Shown: positions 1-6,408 of the stretch, piece by piece
Numbering within the stretch: position 1 is the first letter of the stretch
How the letters are laid out: every line of letters starts with the position of its first letter
NCBI GenBank assembly: GCA_012512335.1
Contig: JAAZEK010000208.1
Span: forward strand, 1 to 10,364
Origin: Clostridiales bacterium
GTDB taxonomy: Bacteria > Bacillota > Clostridia > Caldicoprobacterales > DTU083
Direction: 5' to 3'
DNA: 10,364 nucleotides
Made by a program: the position numbers and the translations under genes
Notes under the pieces: model-generated
Told to the model about the DNA's origin: nothing
What the model saw: only the letters and a program-made list of their open reading frames with translations
The model's database searches: none

Positions 1-2
1 AG

Positions 3-95
3 CTTTTGAGTCAAGAAAAGAAGGTATGCTCTAAGTGTAATAAGGAATATGATCATGATTATGGTTCCTGCCCTCATTGTGGATTTAGGGATTAG
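3..95 (+). CDS. 3' end of a gene for a protein with a C-terminal zinc ribbon (partial)
   Basis: An open frame enters from the left edge and ends at TAG (93-95), giving 30 residues. It contains two CxxC pairs, CSKC and CPHC, separated by ten residues (CxxC-x10-CxxC), and ends six codons after the first Cys of the second pair (CPHCGFRD). This is the classic four-cysteine zinc-ribbon knuckle often found at the end of clostridial proteins of otherwise varied function. No in-frame ATG is visible, so the real start is outside the window and the identity of the rest of the protein cannot be judged. It is the only gene on the plus strand and converges on queT, with 13 bases between the two stop codons. 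The frame and the spacing of the cysteines make chance unlikely, but the fragment is short. Confidence 0.7.
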   Translation, partial: LLSQEKKVCSKCNKEYDHDYGSCPHCGFRD

Positions 96-108
96 TATAC
101 GGAATCAT

Positions 109-606
109 TTAACTCAAATCACCATCAGGAAACAAATGCTGTTTTGTTCTTTCTAATACGACCATAAGAATGCCACCTAATACATAGCAAGAAAAGACTT
201 GCCCTATGGTTATGGAAAGAATAGATATCAATAATGGAAAACTGTAAACATAATGCAACATACCACCTATCACCAGTCCATTTATTACAATAGGGGGAAT
301 AGGTGCCATCCATTTACTAGGTGCCTTATAAGATAGGTAAGCTGCTAATAATGTTGCCAAGCTACCAAATATCACATCAACAGCACCCATAGGACTGAAC
401 ATGTTAGATAAAATGACCCCTAAAAATAAGCCTGGAATAGCAGCCGGTGTGTAAAAAGGTAGAACTGTCAGCATTTCAGATACTCTAAGCTCTATCAAGC
501 CCTCTCCATAGGAAATTGGTGCAAAGACAAGAGTCAATACAGTGTATATAGCTGCAATTACTGCAGCCTGCACTAAAAAGCGTGTACTTAAATATTTGGA
601 TTTCAA
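109..606 (-). CDS. queT: QueT family queuosine-precursor transporter, ECF S component
   Basis: This 165-residue integral membrane protein matches the QueT family (formerly DUF988), the substrate-binding S component of an energy-coupling-factor transporter that takes up a queuosine precursor such as preQ1 or queuine. Hydrophobic segments lie at roughly residues 10-30, 46-70, 73-93, 102-121 and 124-151. The loop after the first segment carries the family signature RVSEMLTVLP (41-50). The protein would work with shared EcfA/EcfA' ATPases and EcfT, which are not in this window. The start is TTG (606-604), chosen because AGGAGG at 615-620 lies eight bases upstream and the protein begins at the usual family position. 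The leader contains a preQ1-I type riboswitch candidate, which independently supports the assignment. It probably has its own promoter, 227 bases after lepB ends. Confidence 0.9.
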   Translation of the reverse strand: MKSKYLSTRFLVQAAVIAAIYTVLTLVFAPISYGEGLIELRVSEMLTVLPFYTPAAIPGLFLGVILSNMFSPMGAVDVIFGSLATLLAAYLSYKAPSKWMAPIPPIVINGLVIGGMLHYVYSFPLLISILSITIGQVFSCYVLGGILMVVLERTKQHLFPDGDLS

Positions 607-613
607 AAACGGC

Positions 614-657
614 TCCTCCTAGTTTTGTTTTAAGACAGGATGGTTACGAACTGTCTG
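614..657 (-). promoter_or_regulatory. preQ1-I type riboswitch candidate in the queT leader
   Basis: Read on the minus strand, a six-base-pair stem (AGACAG at 656-651 with CTGTCT at 638-633) closes a 12-base loop beginning TTCG and ending in C. It is followed by an A-rich tail (TTAAAACAAAACTAGG) that runs into the AGGAGG ribosome site of queT. This is the layout of the compact preQ1-I aptamer: a hairpin, then an A-rich strand folding back to form an H-type pseudoknot with the loop. The loop GTAAC and the tail ACAAAAC resemble the Thermoanaerobacter type, and the 12-base loop length is that of the B. subtilis queC aptamer. Because the tail contains the Shine-Dalgarno sequence, ligand binding would be expected to hide it and repress translation of the transporter. 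The exact pseudoknot pairs are my inference. Confidence 0.72.
615..620 (-). promoter_or_regulatory. Ribosome binding site of queT
   Basis: AGGAGG lies eight bases before the TTG start. It decides this non-ATG start and is also the end of the riboswitch tail, so it is the likely control point. Confidence 0.8.
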
Positions 658-681
658 GTTTATTATTGTTTTTAATTACAG

Positions 682-700
682 ATTACATAATACATGTAAT
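682..700 (-). promoter_or_regulatory. Palindrome over the queT -10 box, possible operator
   Basis: ATTACAT and ATGTAAT form a perfect seven-base inverted repeat with a five-base centre, and a further ATTACA lies at 675-680. The palindrome covers the proposed -10 hexamer, a typical position for a repressor site. No regulator can be named, and AT-rich DNA makes such palindromes fairly common. Confidence 0.35.
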
Positions 701-715
701 TATAAAATTATGCAA
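687..715 (-). promoter_or_regulatory. Probable sigma-A promoter of queT
   Basis: On the minus strand, TTGCAT (715-710) and TATTAT (692-687) are separated by 17 bases, close to the TTGACA-N17-TATAAT consensus. Transcription would begin near 680, giving a leader of about 75 bases that contains the whole riboswitch. An alternative -10, TATAAT at 704-699, lacks a good -35. The region is very AT-rich, so chance matches are possible. Confidence 0.55.
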
Positions 716-753
716 ATGTAAATTTAAGTAATACCTAAGACTACTTATCCTCC

Positions 754-801
754 CTAGATTGATTCGTGATGGCAACAGTGAGTGGAATATATTTATTATT
801 T
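754..801. repeat. 48-base dispersed repeat, copy A
   Basis: This stretch, starting CTAGATTGATTCG and ending ATATATTTATTATTT, matches 3025-3072 at 45 of 48 positions. The differences are at 768, 779 and 782. It starts 32 bases past the lepB stop codon, in the lepB-queT gap. The match is far too long for chance, so it is a dispersed intergenic element of unknown function. I saw no transposase or terminal inverted repeats. Confidence 0.8.
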
Positions 802-832
802 TAGTTGACTAACTGTGAATAGTAACGTCTTC

Positions 833-1402
833 TCATCTTAGCAGTTCGCTAATATCCAACACCATAGTACCTTGAATGCTTTCTATAGGAATATAACCGA
901 TGAGTCTGCTATCTAGGCTATTGTTACGATTATCCCCAAGTACAAAAACATGACCTGGCGGCACAAGGTAGCTGTCATTAGGCTCTAACATGATTTCATC
1001 AAGTAAATAGGGTTCGTCTAAGAGGATGCCATTACGATATACTCTGCCATCTCTAATATCTACCTTGTCCCCTTCTAGTCCAATAATCCGCTTAATGATT
1101 AACTTCTTCTCATCTACCTTATTATTAAAAATACCTGTTTTTTGGATTTCATCAAAGATAGACCTACTTTTCTCTCCACTCCTATCAATTACAACGATAT
1201 CTCCATATTTTAAATCCATGTTGAAGGTTCTACCGAGCTTGGATAATATTACATAGTCTTCATTCTGCAAGGTAGGTATCATAGATTCTCCTTCTATTCT
1301 GACAGGCTGGAACACAAATAAATTAATCAAAATGGCTACAACTACGGATAATACAATCATTTGAAACCATTCAGATAAAGTCTTTCGAATCTTTTTCCAC
1401 AT
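833..1402 (-). CDS. lepB: Type I signal peptidase
   Basis: This 189-residue membrane-bound serine protease (family S26) cuts signal peptides from exported proteins on the outer face of the membrane. It has one N-terminal transmembrane helix (about 13-32). Catalytic Ser40 lies in GESMIPTL and general-base Lys104 in IIKRIIGLEGD. The conserved GDNRNNSLDSR box is at 156-166. The length and single anchor match the short Gram-positive SipS type rather than the longer two-helix LepB of enterobacteria. The ATG is preceded by GGAGGG (1415-1420) at twelve bases, a rather long spacing, but no better in-frame start is present. It follows the polysaccharide deacetylase gene by 67 bases with no visible terminator, so the two are probably co-transcribed. 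An insert around residues 77-100 lies between the Ser and Lys boxes, as is common in this family. Confidence 0.95.
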   Translation of the reverse strand: MWKKIRKTLSEWFQMIVLSVVVAILINLFVFQPVRIEGESMIPTLQNEDYVILSKLGRTFNMDLKYGDIVVIDRSGEKSRSIFDEIQKTGIFNNKVDEKKLIIKRIIGLEGDKVDIRDGRVYRNGILLDEPYLLDEIMLEPNDSYLVPPGHVFVLGDNRNNSLDSRLIGYIPIESIQGTMVLDISELLR

Positions 1403-1469
1403 AACTAAATGATACCCTCCGCAATCATGAAATATGACGTTTTAAAAAGATGTTTTACCACTACGCTAA

Positions 1470-2558
1470 TCAGGATCCAGGTAGCAAATCAAAGCGATAA
1501 CCTTCAGATCTTAGAAATTCGATTATAGAGGGCAGTGCCTCCACTGTGGTTTCCTTGTTAGGTGCATCATGCATCAATACTACCAAACCACTTTGACCAT
1601 AAACAGTTTCCTTTAGTCGTTCAAGTAACTCCTCTGCTGACTTCGACTTTACAGATTCAGCATCTCCATTTAGACTATTCCAATCTATATACCCAAACCC
1701 TGCCTCATTAACAGCTTCGCGGAAGGATGCCATTTTATCACCAAAGGATCCTCCAGGGAAACGAGCCAACCTAAAAAGCCTATCCGTATTAAGGGTGGAC
1801 TGTAAAAGCTCTTCGTTCATAAAAAGCTCTTTAACAAAACTTTCAGGGCTGGCATATATATCTTTAAACACATGGGAATAGGTGTGATTTCCAATTCCAT
1901 GCCCTTCATCATAAACTCTCTTGATAACTTCAGGATAATACTCAATACTGGTCCCAATAGGAAAGAAGGTTGCCTTTATATTTTCACCCTTCAAAATGTC
2001 CAAGATGGGGTAGGTATTTGTTGGATAAGGACCATCATCAAAGGTCAGATATGCAACCTTATCATCTTCGTGCTTATATGCCTTTGCCAGTAATTCTTGA
2101 AGCAATAAACCGGCTGGAACATCGTCATCTTTTCCATTTGCAGGCTCCTGTGTAGCATCAGGCGAAGGAAATGGAGAAGGGGATGGCGCAATGCTCGGTG
2201 TAGTTGTAGTCACCGGTGGCGGTGTAGGAGTAGTCACAGGTTTCACTGTAGGCTCTGCTGTAGGAACGGGCATCTCAGTTGGTAGCGGAGTAACCTGAAC
2301 AGGCGCTTCAGTTGGCTCCACTGTGCTTAAATGATCCACATTTGCAGACGGAACTTCTTGTCCATCAACGAATACCAGTTTACCTATGTCCTCCTGATAA
2401 TGTATAAAATCAAGGCCTTCTAAGGCAGAGGTAGTAGCCCCACCATAAAACGGAAATACAATATTCAGTAAAAGAACTAGAATAATTATCTTAACAGTCG
2501 TCATAAGATTCTGACGGTTTTGCTCTTGTCTTTCTTTTCGTAGTTCAAATCGTTTCAT
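1470..2558 (-). CDS. Membrane-anchored polysaccharide deacetylase with Pro/Thr-rich spacer
   Basis: The 362-residue product is a carbohydrate esterase family 4 (NodB-like) enzyme that removes acetyl groups from surface glycans, most likely peptidoglycan N-acetylglucosamine. From this start there is a charged N-terminus, one transmembrane helix or uncleaved signal (about 22-39), a short domain, a Pro/Thr/Ser-rich spacer (about 82-135), then the catalytic domain. That domain shows all the expected motifs: TFDDGP (172-177, base Asp174 and metal Asp175), HTYSH (metal His225 and His229), RFPGGS (266-271), DWN (292-294) and LMHD with His330. Thus it should be an active metal-dependent enzyme outside the membrane. 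The open frame extends 37 codons further upstream. I prefer the ATG at 2558 because GGGGG (2568-2572) sits nine bases before it and the N-terminus then looks like a normal anchor. The substrate is inferred from the family. Confidence 0.88.
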   Translation of the reverse strand: MKRFELRKERQEQNRQNLMTTVKIIILVLLLNIVFPFYGGATTSALEGLDFIHYQEDIGKLVFVDGQEVPSANVDHLSTVEPTEAPVQVTPLPTEMPVPTAEPTVKPVTTPTPPPVTTTTPSIAPSPSPFPSPDATQEPANGKDDDVPAGLLLQELLAKAYKHEDDKVAYLTFDDGPYPTNTYPILDILKGENIKATFFPIGTSIEYYPEVIKRVYDEGHGIGNHTYSHVFKDIYASPESFVKELFMNEELLQSTLNTDRLFRLARFPGGSFGDKMASFREAVNEAGFGYIDWNSLNGDAESVKSKSAEELLERLKETVYGQSGLVVLMHDAPNKETTVEALPSIIEFLRSEGYRFDLLPGS

Positions 2559-2825
2559 AGTCAAATTCCCCCAAAGTGCCAATACTCTGATGTAATATAT
2601 GAATAACAGATTGTCCAATATGAATAATTCCATAATAAGAACAAGGATGTAGTGCCACATAATATACATACCATTCTATCAGATTTTGACGCAAAACAAT
2701 GGGGAAAGATGCTGTTTTTTGGCGATTTAACTAAAGATTCAATAATGTAACATTTGTGTCATATTTGCTAGTTTTGTTAAACCTATTCTAAATTTAAGCG
2801 AACTCGTTTTACCTTTAGCAAAACA
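2559..2825. other. Intergenic region between the deacetylase gene and the structured RNA
   Basis: About 270 AT-rich bases between two divergently oriented units. It must hold the promoter of the deacetylase operon on the minus strand and any promoter of the RNA candidate on the plus strand. For the latter, TTGCTA (2765-2770), 18 bases, then TAAATT (2789-2794) is the best weak fit. I found no convincing minus-strand promoter. The open frame that reads into 2559-2669 is probably not translated. Confidence 0.4.
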
Positions 2826-3024
2826 TCAGGGATTCAGGTGGAGACTCTGCTCCATCTGAATTAATAGGGTTACAGTTAACACCAAAATAATAAATCATAT
2901 GGAAGGAGCCTTTGCAGGAACGATTATCAATCTTAGCGAATATCAGCAGAAAATGCGTTAAGCACCTTCCACTGTCTGAACGAAGTGAGTTTGGAAGGTG
3001 TAGTATTTTCAGCTGATATGAGCT
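2826..3024 (+). ncRNA. Structured non-coding RNA candidate, possibly raiA class
   Basis: About 200 bases with strong secondary structure in a long gene-free region. The 5' hairpin pairs 2831-2843 with 2850-2862: 13 consecutive pairs, six-base loop. The 3' element is a long bipartite hairpin: 2940-2954 with 3005-3019 (14 of 15 pairs), an internal loop, then 2962-2971 with 2992-3001 (10 pairs), and a 20-base loop. Three pairs are G-U on the plus strand (2831/2862, 2838/2855, 2962/3001) and would be C-A mismatches on the minus strand, so the plus strand is favoured. Loop CTGT (2972-2975) could pair with ACAG (2872-2875) as a pseudoknot. Size, layout and the AACACCAAAA segment remind me of the clostridial raiA RNA, but I cannot confirm that from sequence alone. 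No T-run follows the last stem, so the 3' end is uncertain. Confidence 0.55.
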
Positions 3025-3072
3025 CTAGATTGATTCGTAATGGCAACAGCGACTGGAATATATTTATTATTT
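3025..3072. repeat. 48-base dispersed repeat, copy B
   Basis: It matches copy A (754-801) at 45 of 48 positions. It begins right after the structured RNA candidate, and its end covers the stop codon and last sense codon of helD (TAA at 3067-3069). The repeat therefore supplies or has conserved the very end of a coding sequence, which suggests it was inserted there or that part of it works as a 3' end signal. Confidence 0.8.
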
Positions 3073-5358
3073 CACTTCATATAATTTATCTGGTATCTCT
3101 TCTATAAAGGGGCTTAAATCTCCACTGCTAAACAAATGGAGCTTATGGAGGGCCCTGGTACATGCGGTATAGAACAGTTTTCTATCCCCCTCCAATCCAT
3201 AATTATCTCTGTCAGTTCCGAATAGCATAGCTCCATCAAATTCCAAACCCTTGGCCAAATACACTGGCAAAATAATAACACCACGATTGAAGTTTACATC
3301 ATCCTTTGTTAATAATGATACATTGATCTTAGAACGAATCTTATCATATAGAGACTGACTCTCTCTGGCAGTTCTGCAAATTATCCCGATAGATTCCAAG
3401 CCTTCCTTTACTGTTTCCTTAACATCTAATATCAGCTTATCAATAAGTACATTGGGATCTGAATCCAATATCAACTGAGGTTTTTCACCTGGGCGCTGAA
3501 TGGATTCAATATTACTGCCCTTAAGTATATGACGGCTGAAATTAACAATTTCTGCTGTGGAACGATAACCCTTTGTTAACTGTAGCTCAGCTTTACTGGT
3601 GGGTAAAAGAATTTGGGCTACCTGCTCGTATCCAAACCTATCCCTCAAAGGATGAATCGCCTGATTGAAATCTCCTAAGAGGGTCATACGAGTTTGAGGA
3701 AACAATTGTTTAAAGATGCCAAATTGTACTGGGGTGTAATCTTGGGCTTCGTCTACCACAACATGCCGAATATGGCTCATAGACTGAGCTCCAGCCAGTG
3801 CACCTTTTATGTAACTATAAGCTGAAATATCCTCATATCCCAGATACTTATTCATAAGTTGCCTTACAGTGTAACTGCAGATCTCTTTATAGTTATCTGG
3901 TAGGTTTTCCCCTGCTAACTGAGCAAACAAATTAGTATCCTGGAATAAACGTAAAAAGGCTTGATAGCTGTCGAATTGCAGCATAGCTTCAATTTGCTCT
4001 CTTACAGGCTTAAATTCCAAATATACAAATAAACGGCTATATGCTCTTATCTTCCCCCTAAAGTTAGGATTTTCGCTCAATTGATCCTCTAATTCCTGAC
4101 GTCTTTCCTGCCAGGGTGTACGAATCAGATAGTACAAACGTTGCTTCAGCTTTTCCAGTCTTTTTGCAAGTGGTAAGTCAGCATAGTCAACATTATACAT
4201 CTCTTGAATATATTCCTTGGAAATAAGGACTCGCTTTTTCAAGATGCTTTCCTTTGGCGAGTTATAGGTTTTTTCTTCTATGCTAATATCTCCAATGCTA
4301 ACAGAGTTTTTATCCAAATAAATAATATAATCGTTAAGAAGATGATAAAAGCTCATACTGGACTTATAGGCTATGCCTTTAAGCCTGGTTTCTTGATCCT
4401 TGCGGTCCCTTGCAGATAAAACATATTCCATATGACTAGCAGCGCTTTCAAAATTTAGGTCTTTATCCTTAATCTTAGCTAAATACTCTTCGAAGGTAGT
4501 CTGTTGCATATTCTCTTCCCCGAGTTCTGGGAGGACATTGGATATATAGTCATTAAATACCGTATTAGGAGAGAATATCAAAATATTCCCAGCGGTCATG
4601 TTGGAGTCTCGATTTTGGTATAACAAATAGGCTATTCGGTGCAGTGCAATTGATGTTTTGCCACTACCAGCCACACCCTGCACCATTAGCAGCTGATGAT
4701 TTTCATCCCGAATAATCAAATTTTGCTCTTTTTGTATTGTTGTGACAATGTTGTGCATTCTTTCATCGGTGTTACCACTTAAGATATTCTGCAATATCTC
4801 ATCACCAATATTAATGCCAGTATCCAGCATAAGCTCTAATTTATTTTGGCTTATACGATATTGACGTTTTAGGCTCACTTCACCTTCAATAAGCCCTTCA
4901 GGGCAAAGATATTTTGCAGGTCCCAGCTCAAAATCATAGAAAATCCCACTTACTGGAGCACGCCAATCAAATATCAGGATGTTCCCATCCTCATCGAAAA
5001 ACGAACTAATACCAATATAAACTTCCTCTGCCTCGGAAAAGCCTTTTTCAATAAAATCTATCCGTCCAAAATAGGGAGATAGCTCCAATCGCTCCAGCTT
5101 GGTATGTTGACGCTTGGCAATCTCATAGTTTTGAGTAACCTGTCTTAAAGAGTCCATATATTGCTTAACTTCTACAGCTGCATCTACATCACCATATTCC
5201 CAAGAATGGTCGGCCTCTTCCCATATGGTGCGCCCAGCTTGGCGAACAGTCTTACGGTAGTCCTTAACTTCTTTTCCCCTACGAGCCAACTCTTTTAATA
5301 TTTTATTATAAACCTCTTGTAAGCGATTGTCTTCCAACTTCCATTGTGCTTGATCCAA
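3067..5358 (-). CDS. helD: HelD, RNA polymerase-recycling UvrD-like ATPase
   Basis: The 763-residue product belongs to the HelD branch of superfamily 1 ATPases, which bind RNA polymerase and free it from stalled complexes using ATP. In the numbering of the longer frame (start 5367), the N-terminal helical part (1-90) is the predicted arm entering the polymerase secondary channel. The HelD-typical segment IFDWRAPVSGIFYDFELGPA follows (132-151), then Walker A GVAGSGKTS (231-239), Walker B VVDEAQD (537-543), GDFNQAIHP (565-573), KGYRSTAEIVNFS (599-611), LAKGLEFDG (704-712) and YTACTRALHK (733-742). All ATPase motifs are intact, and the length is close to B. subtilis HelD. The first TTG (5367) directly abuts AGGAG, too close to be used. 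The TTG at 5358 is nine bases from it and is preferred. It follows yhaM by 76 bases and may share its transcript. Confidence 0.92.
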   Translation of the reverse strand: MDQAQWKLEDNRLQEVYNKILKELARRGKEVKDYRKTVRQAGRTIWEEADHSWEYGDVDAAVEVKQYMDSLRQVTQNYEIAKRQHTKLERLELSPYFGRIDFIEKGFSEAEEVYIGISSFFDEDGNILIFDWRAPVSGIFYDFELGPAKYLCPEGLIEGEVSLKRQYRISQNKLELMLDTGINIGDEILQNILSGNTDERMHNIVTTIQKEQNLIIRDENHQLLMVQGVAGSGKTSIALHRIAYLLYQNRDSNMTAGNILIFSPNTVFNDYISNVLPELGEENMQQTTFEEYLAKIKDKDLNFESAASHMEYVLSARDRKDQETRLKGIAYKSSMSFYHLLNDYIIYLDKNSVSIGDISIEEKTYNSPKESILKKRVLISKEYIQEMYNVDYADLPLAKRLEKLKQRLYYLIRTPWQERRQELEDQLSENPNFRGKIRAYSRLFVYLEFKPVREQIEAMLQFDSYQAFLRLFQDTNLFAQLAGENLPDNYKEICSYTVRQLMNKYLGYEDISAYSYIKGALAGAQSMSHIRHVVVDEAQDYTPVQFGIFKQLFPQTRMTLLGDFNQAIHPLRDRFGYEQVAQILLPTSKAELQLTKGYRSTAEIVNFSRHILKGSNIESIQRPGEKPQLILDSDPNVLIDKLILDVKETVKEGLESIGIICRTARESQSLYDKIRSKINVSLLTKDDVNFNRGVIILPVYLAKGLEFDGAMLFGTDRDNYGLEGDRKLFYTACTRALHKLHLFSSGDLSPFIEEIPDKLYEVK

Positions 5359-5367
5359 AAACTTCAA

Positions 5368-5372
5368 CTCCT
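5368..5372 (-). promoter_or_regulatory. Ribosome binding site deciding the helD start
   Basis: AGGAG is immediately followed by TTG at 5367 (zero spacing) and is nine bases from the next in-frame TTG at 5358. Spacing therefore selects the second TTG, shortening the protein by three residues. Confidence 0.65.
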
Positions 5373-5375
5373 ATA

Positions 5376-5430
5376 GATTCTTCGTTGCGCTCTGAATGAC
5401 GCAAGTTATGATTCTTCGCTATGTCATCAT
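5376..5430. repeat. Two degenerate copies of a GATTCTTCG repeat in the yhaM-helD gap
   Basis: GATTCTTCG occurs at 5376-5384 and again at 5410-5418, each followed by a similar tail. ATGAC (5396-5400) and GTCAT (5423-5427) are inverted to each other. Short elements of the form GATTCTTCGCT..GAATGAC are, from memory, frequent in intergenic DNA of several Firmicutes, so these look like decayed copies. They fill almost all of the gap between yhaM and helD and leave little room for a separate promoter. Confidence 0.5.
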
Positions 5431-5434
5431 TTAT

Positions 5435-6379
5435 TCACTTTGTTGGTCGATACATCTGACGGTTATTAAGAAGCCAAATCTTATCGGAAAATTCTCCAGG
5501 ATTCAATGGCTCAAGGGCTTTATTCATATCAAACATACGAGCATCCATCATATCCAGATAGTGAAGAATTTCACCTTCAGGTATCATAGGTCTTTTTGGA
5601 CTTCCAAATTCCGGCTCATAATGATGAGATAAAATCATATGCTGTAGTAGCACAATTATCTCCCTGTCTGCATTAATATGGCTTCCAACCCTTTCAATAT
5701 CCTTAATCCCTTGTATTATATGCCCCAGAAGCATTCCCTCTGATGTATAGGATGAGACTATCCCCAAATCGTTGGCATCCATTTCCTGTATTTTAGCCAA
5801 ATCGTGTAGAATAACCCCAGCATAAAGTAAATCCGGATTTAGGTGATCATAGACTTCTAGAACTCGTTTAGCCAATTTTAACATAGTGGTAATATGGTAA
5901 AGTAACCCACCCCGTATGGAATGATGATTTTTCATAGCAGCAGGATAATGTTTTAGCTTCTCATTGTTCTCATCAAGCAAAGTACTGGTTATTTGGTGAA
6001 TATCTTTATCTTTAATTAAATTTGCATAGTTTCTAATATCAGACATCATTTCTTCTGATGAATAAGGAGCAGATGGTACAAAATCCTCAATACGAACCTT
6101 ATCTGCTACATTGACCCTTCTAATACGCTCCACTTTTACTTGCAGCTGCCCTTGCCAATCATTCACCAATCCCTTTATCTTGACCAGCATTCCATCCACC
6201 ATTTCTATGTCACTAACCATGTCAGTATCCCATATCTTAGCGTTTACTTCCCCTGTTTGATCAGCAATGGTCAGGTCAAAATATCTGTTATTGGCATTGG
6301 AAGTCTTAAGCGTAATCGACTTCAACATATAATAGCCTTGGATTGTATCCCCCTTGGCAAATGTACTTACCTTCTGCAT
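5435..6379 (-). CDS. yhaM: YhaM 3'-5' exoribonuclease (OB fold plus HD domain)
   Basis: The 314-residue product has the same length as B. subtilis YhaM, a cytoplasmic metal-dependent 3'-5' exonuclease that trims RNA and can act on single-stranded DNA. The N-terminal OB-fold domain (about 15-90) contains RYFDLTIADQTGEVNAKIWD (32-51), the nucleic-acid-binding core. The HD phosphohydrolase domain (about 150-285) shows GLLYHI with His162, LHDLAK with the HD pair 192-193, LLQHMILSHH with His247 and His252-253, and a late Asp-rich segment (276-284). The metal site therefore looks complete. The start at 6379 is preferred over an ATG-less 12-codon extension because AGGAGG (6387-6392) lies seven bases before this ATG and the length then fits the family. 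It is the last gene of the yhaO-yhaN-yhaM unit, 29 bases after yhaN. Confidence 0.94.
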   Translation of the reverse strand: MQKVSTFAKGDTIQGYYMLKSITLKTSNANNRYFDLTIADQTGEVNAKIWDTDMVSDIEMVDGMLVKIKGLVNDWQGQLQVKVERIRRVNVADKVRIEDFVPSAPYSSEEMMSDIRNYANLIKDKDIHQITSTLLDENNEKLKHYPAAMKNHHSIRGGLLYHITTMLKLAKRVLEVYDHLNPDLLYAGVILHDLAKIQEMDANDLGIVSSYTSEGMLLGHIIQGIKDIERVGSHINADREIIVLLQHMILSHHYEPEFGSPKRPMIPEGEILHYLDMMDARMFDMNKALEPLNPGEFSDKIWLLNNRQMYRPTK

Positions 6380-6386
6380 ACCAACC

Positions 6387-6392
6387 CCTCCT
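6387..6392 (-). promoter_or_regulatory. Ribosome binding site deciding the yhaM start
   Basis: AGGAGG with a seven-base spacer to the ATG at 6379. The longer frame reaching 6415 would overlap the end of yhaN, has no comparable site and exceeds the family length. Confidence 0.8.
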
Positions 6393-6408
6393 TTTCTATC
6401 TAATAATT

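Noticed and set aside
96..108. Shared bidirectional terminator between the zinc-ribbon gene and queT
   Set aside because: The gap is 13 bases and no stable stem with a T-run is visible in or around it.
1026..1256. Plus-strand frame opposite lepB
   Set aside because: It is antisense to the conserved catalytic region of the signal peptidase, so it is a shadow of that gene.
2559..2669. 37-codon upstream extension of the deacetylase frame with a hydrophobic N-terminus
   Set aside because: The ATG at 2558 has a better-spaced ribosome site and gives a normal anchor; the extension would add a second hydrophobic stretch with atypical composition.
2940..3019. Bipartite hairpin as an intrinsic terminator of helD
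   Set aside because: On the minus strand no T-run directly follows either stem, and the stem is too long and interrupted; a structured RNA on the plus strand fits better.
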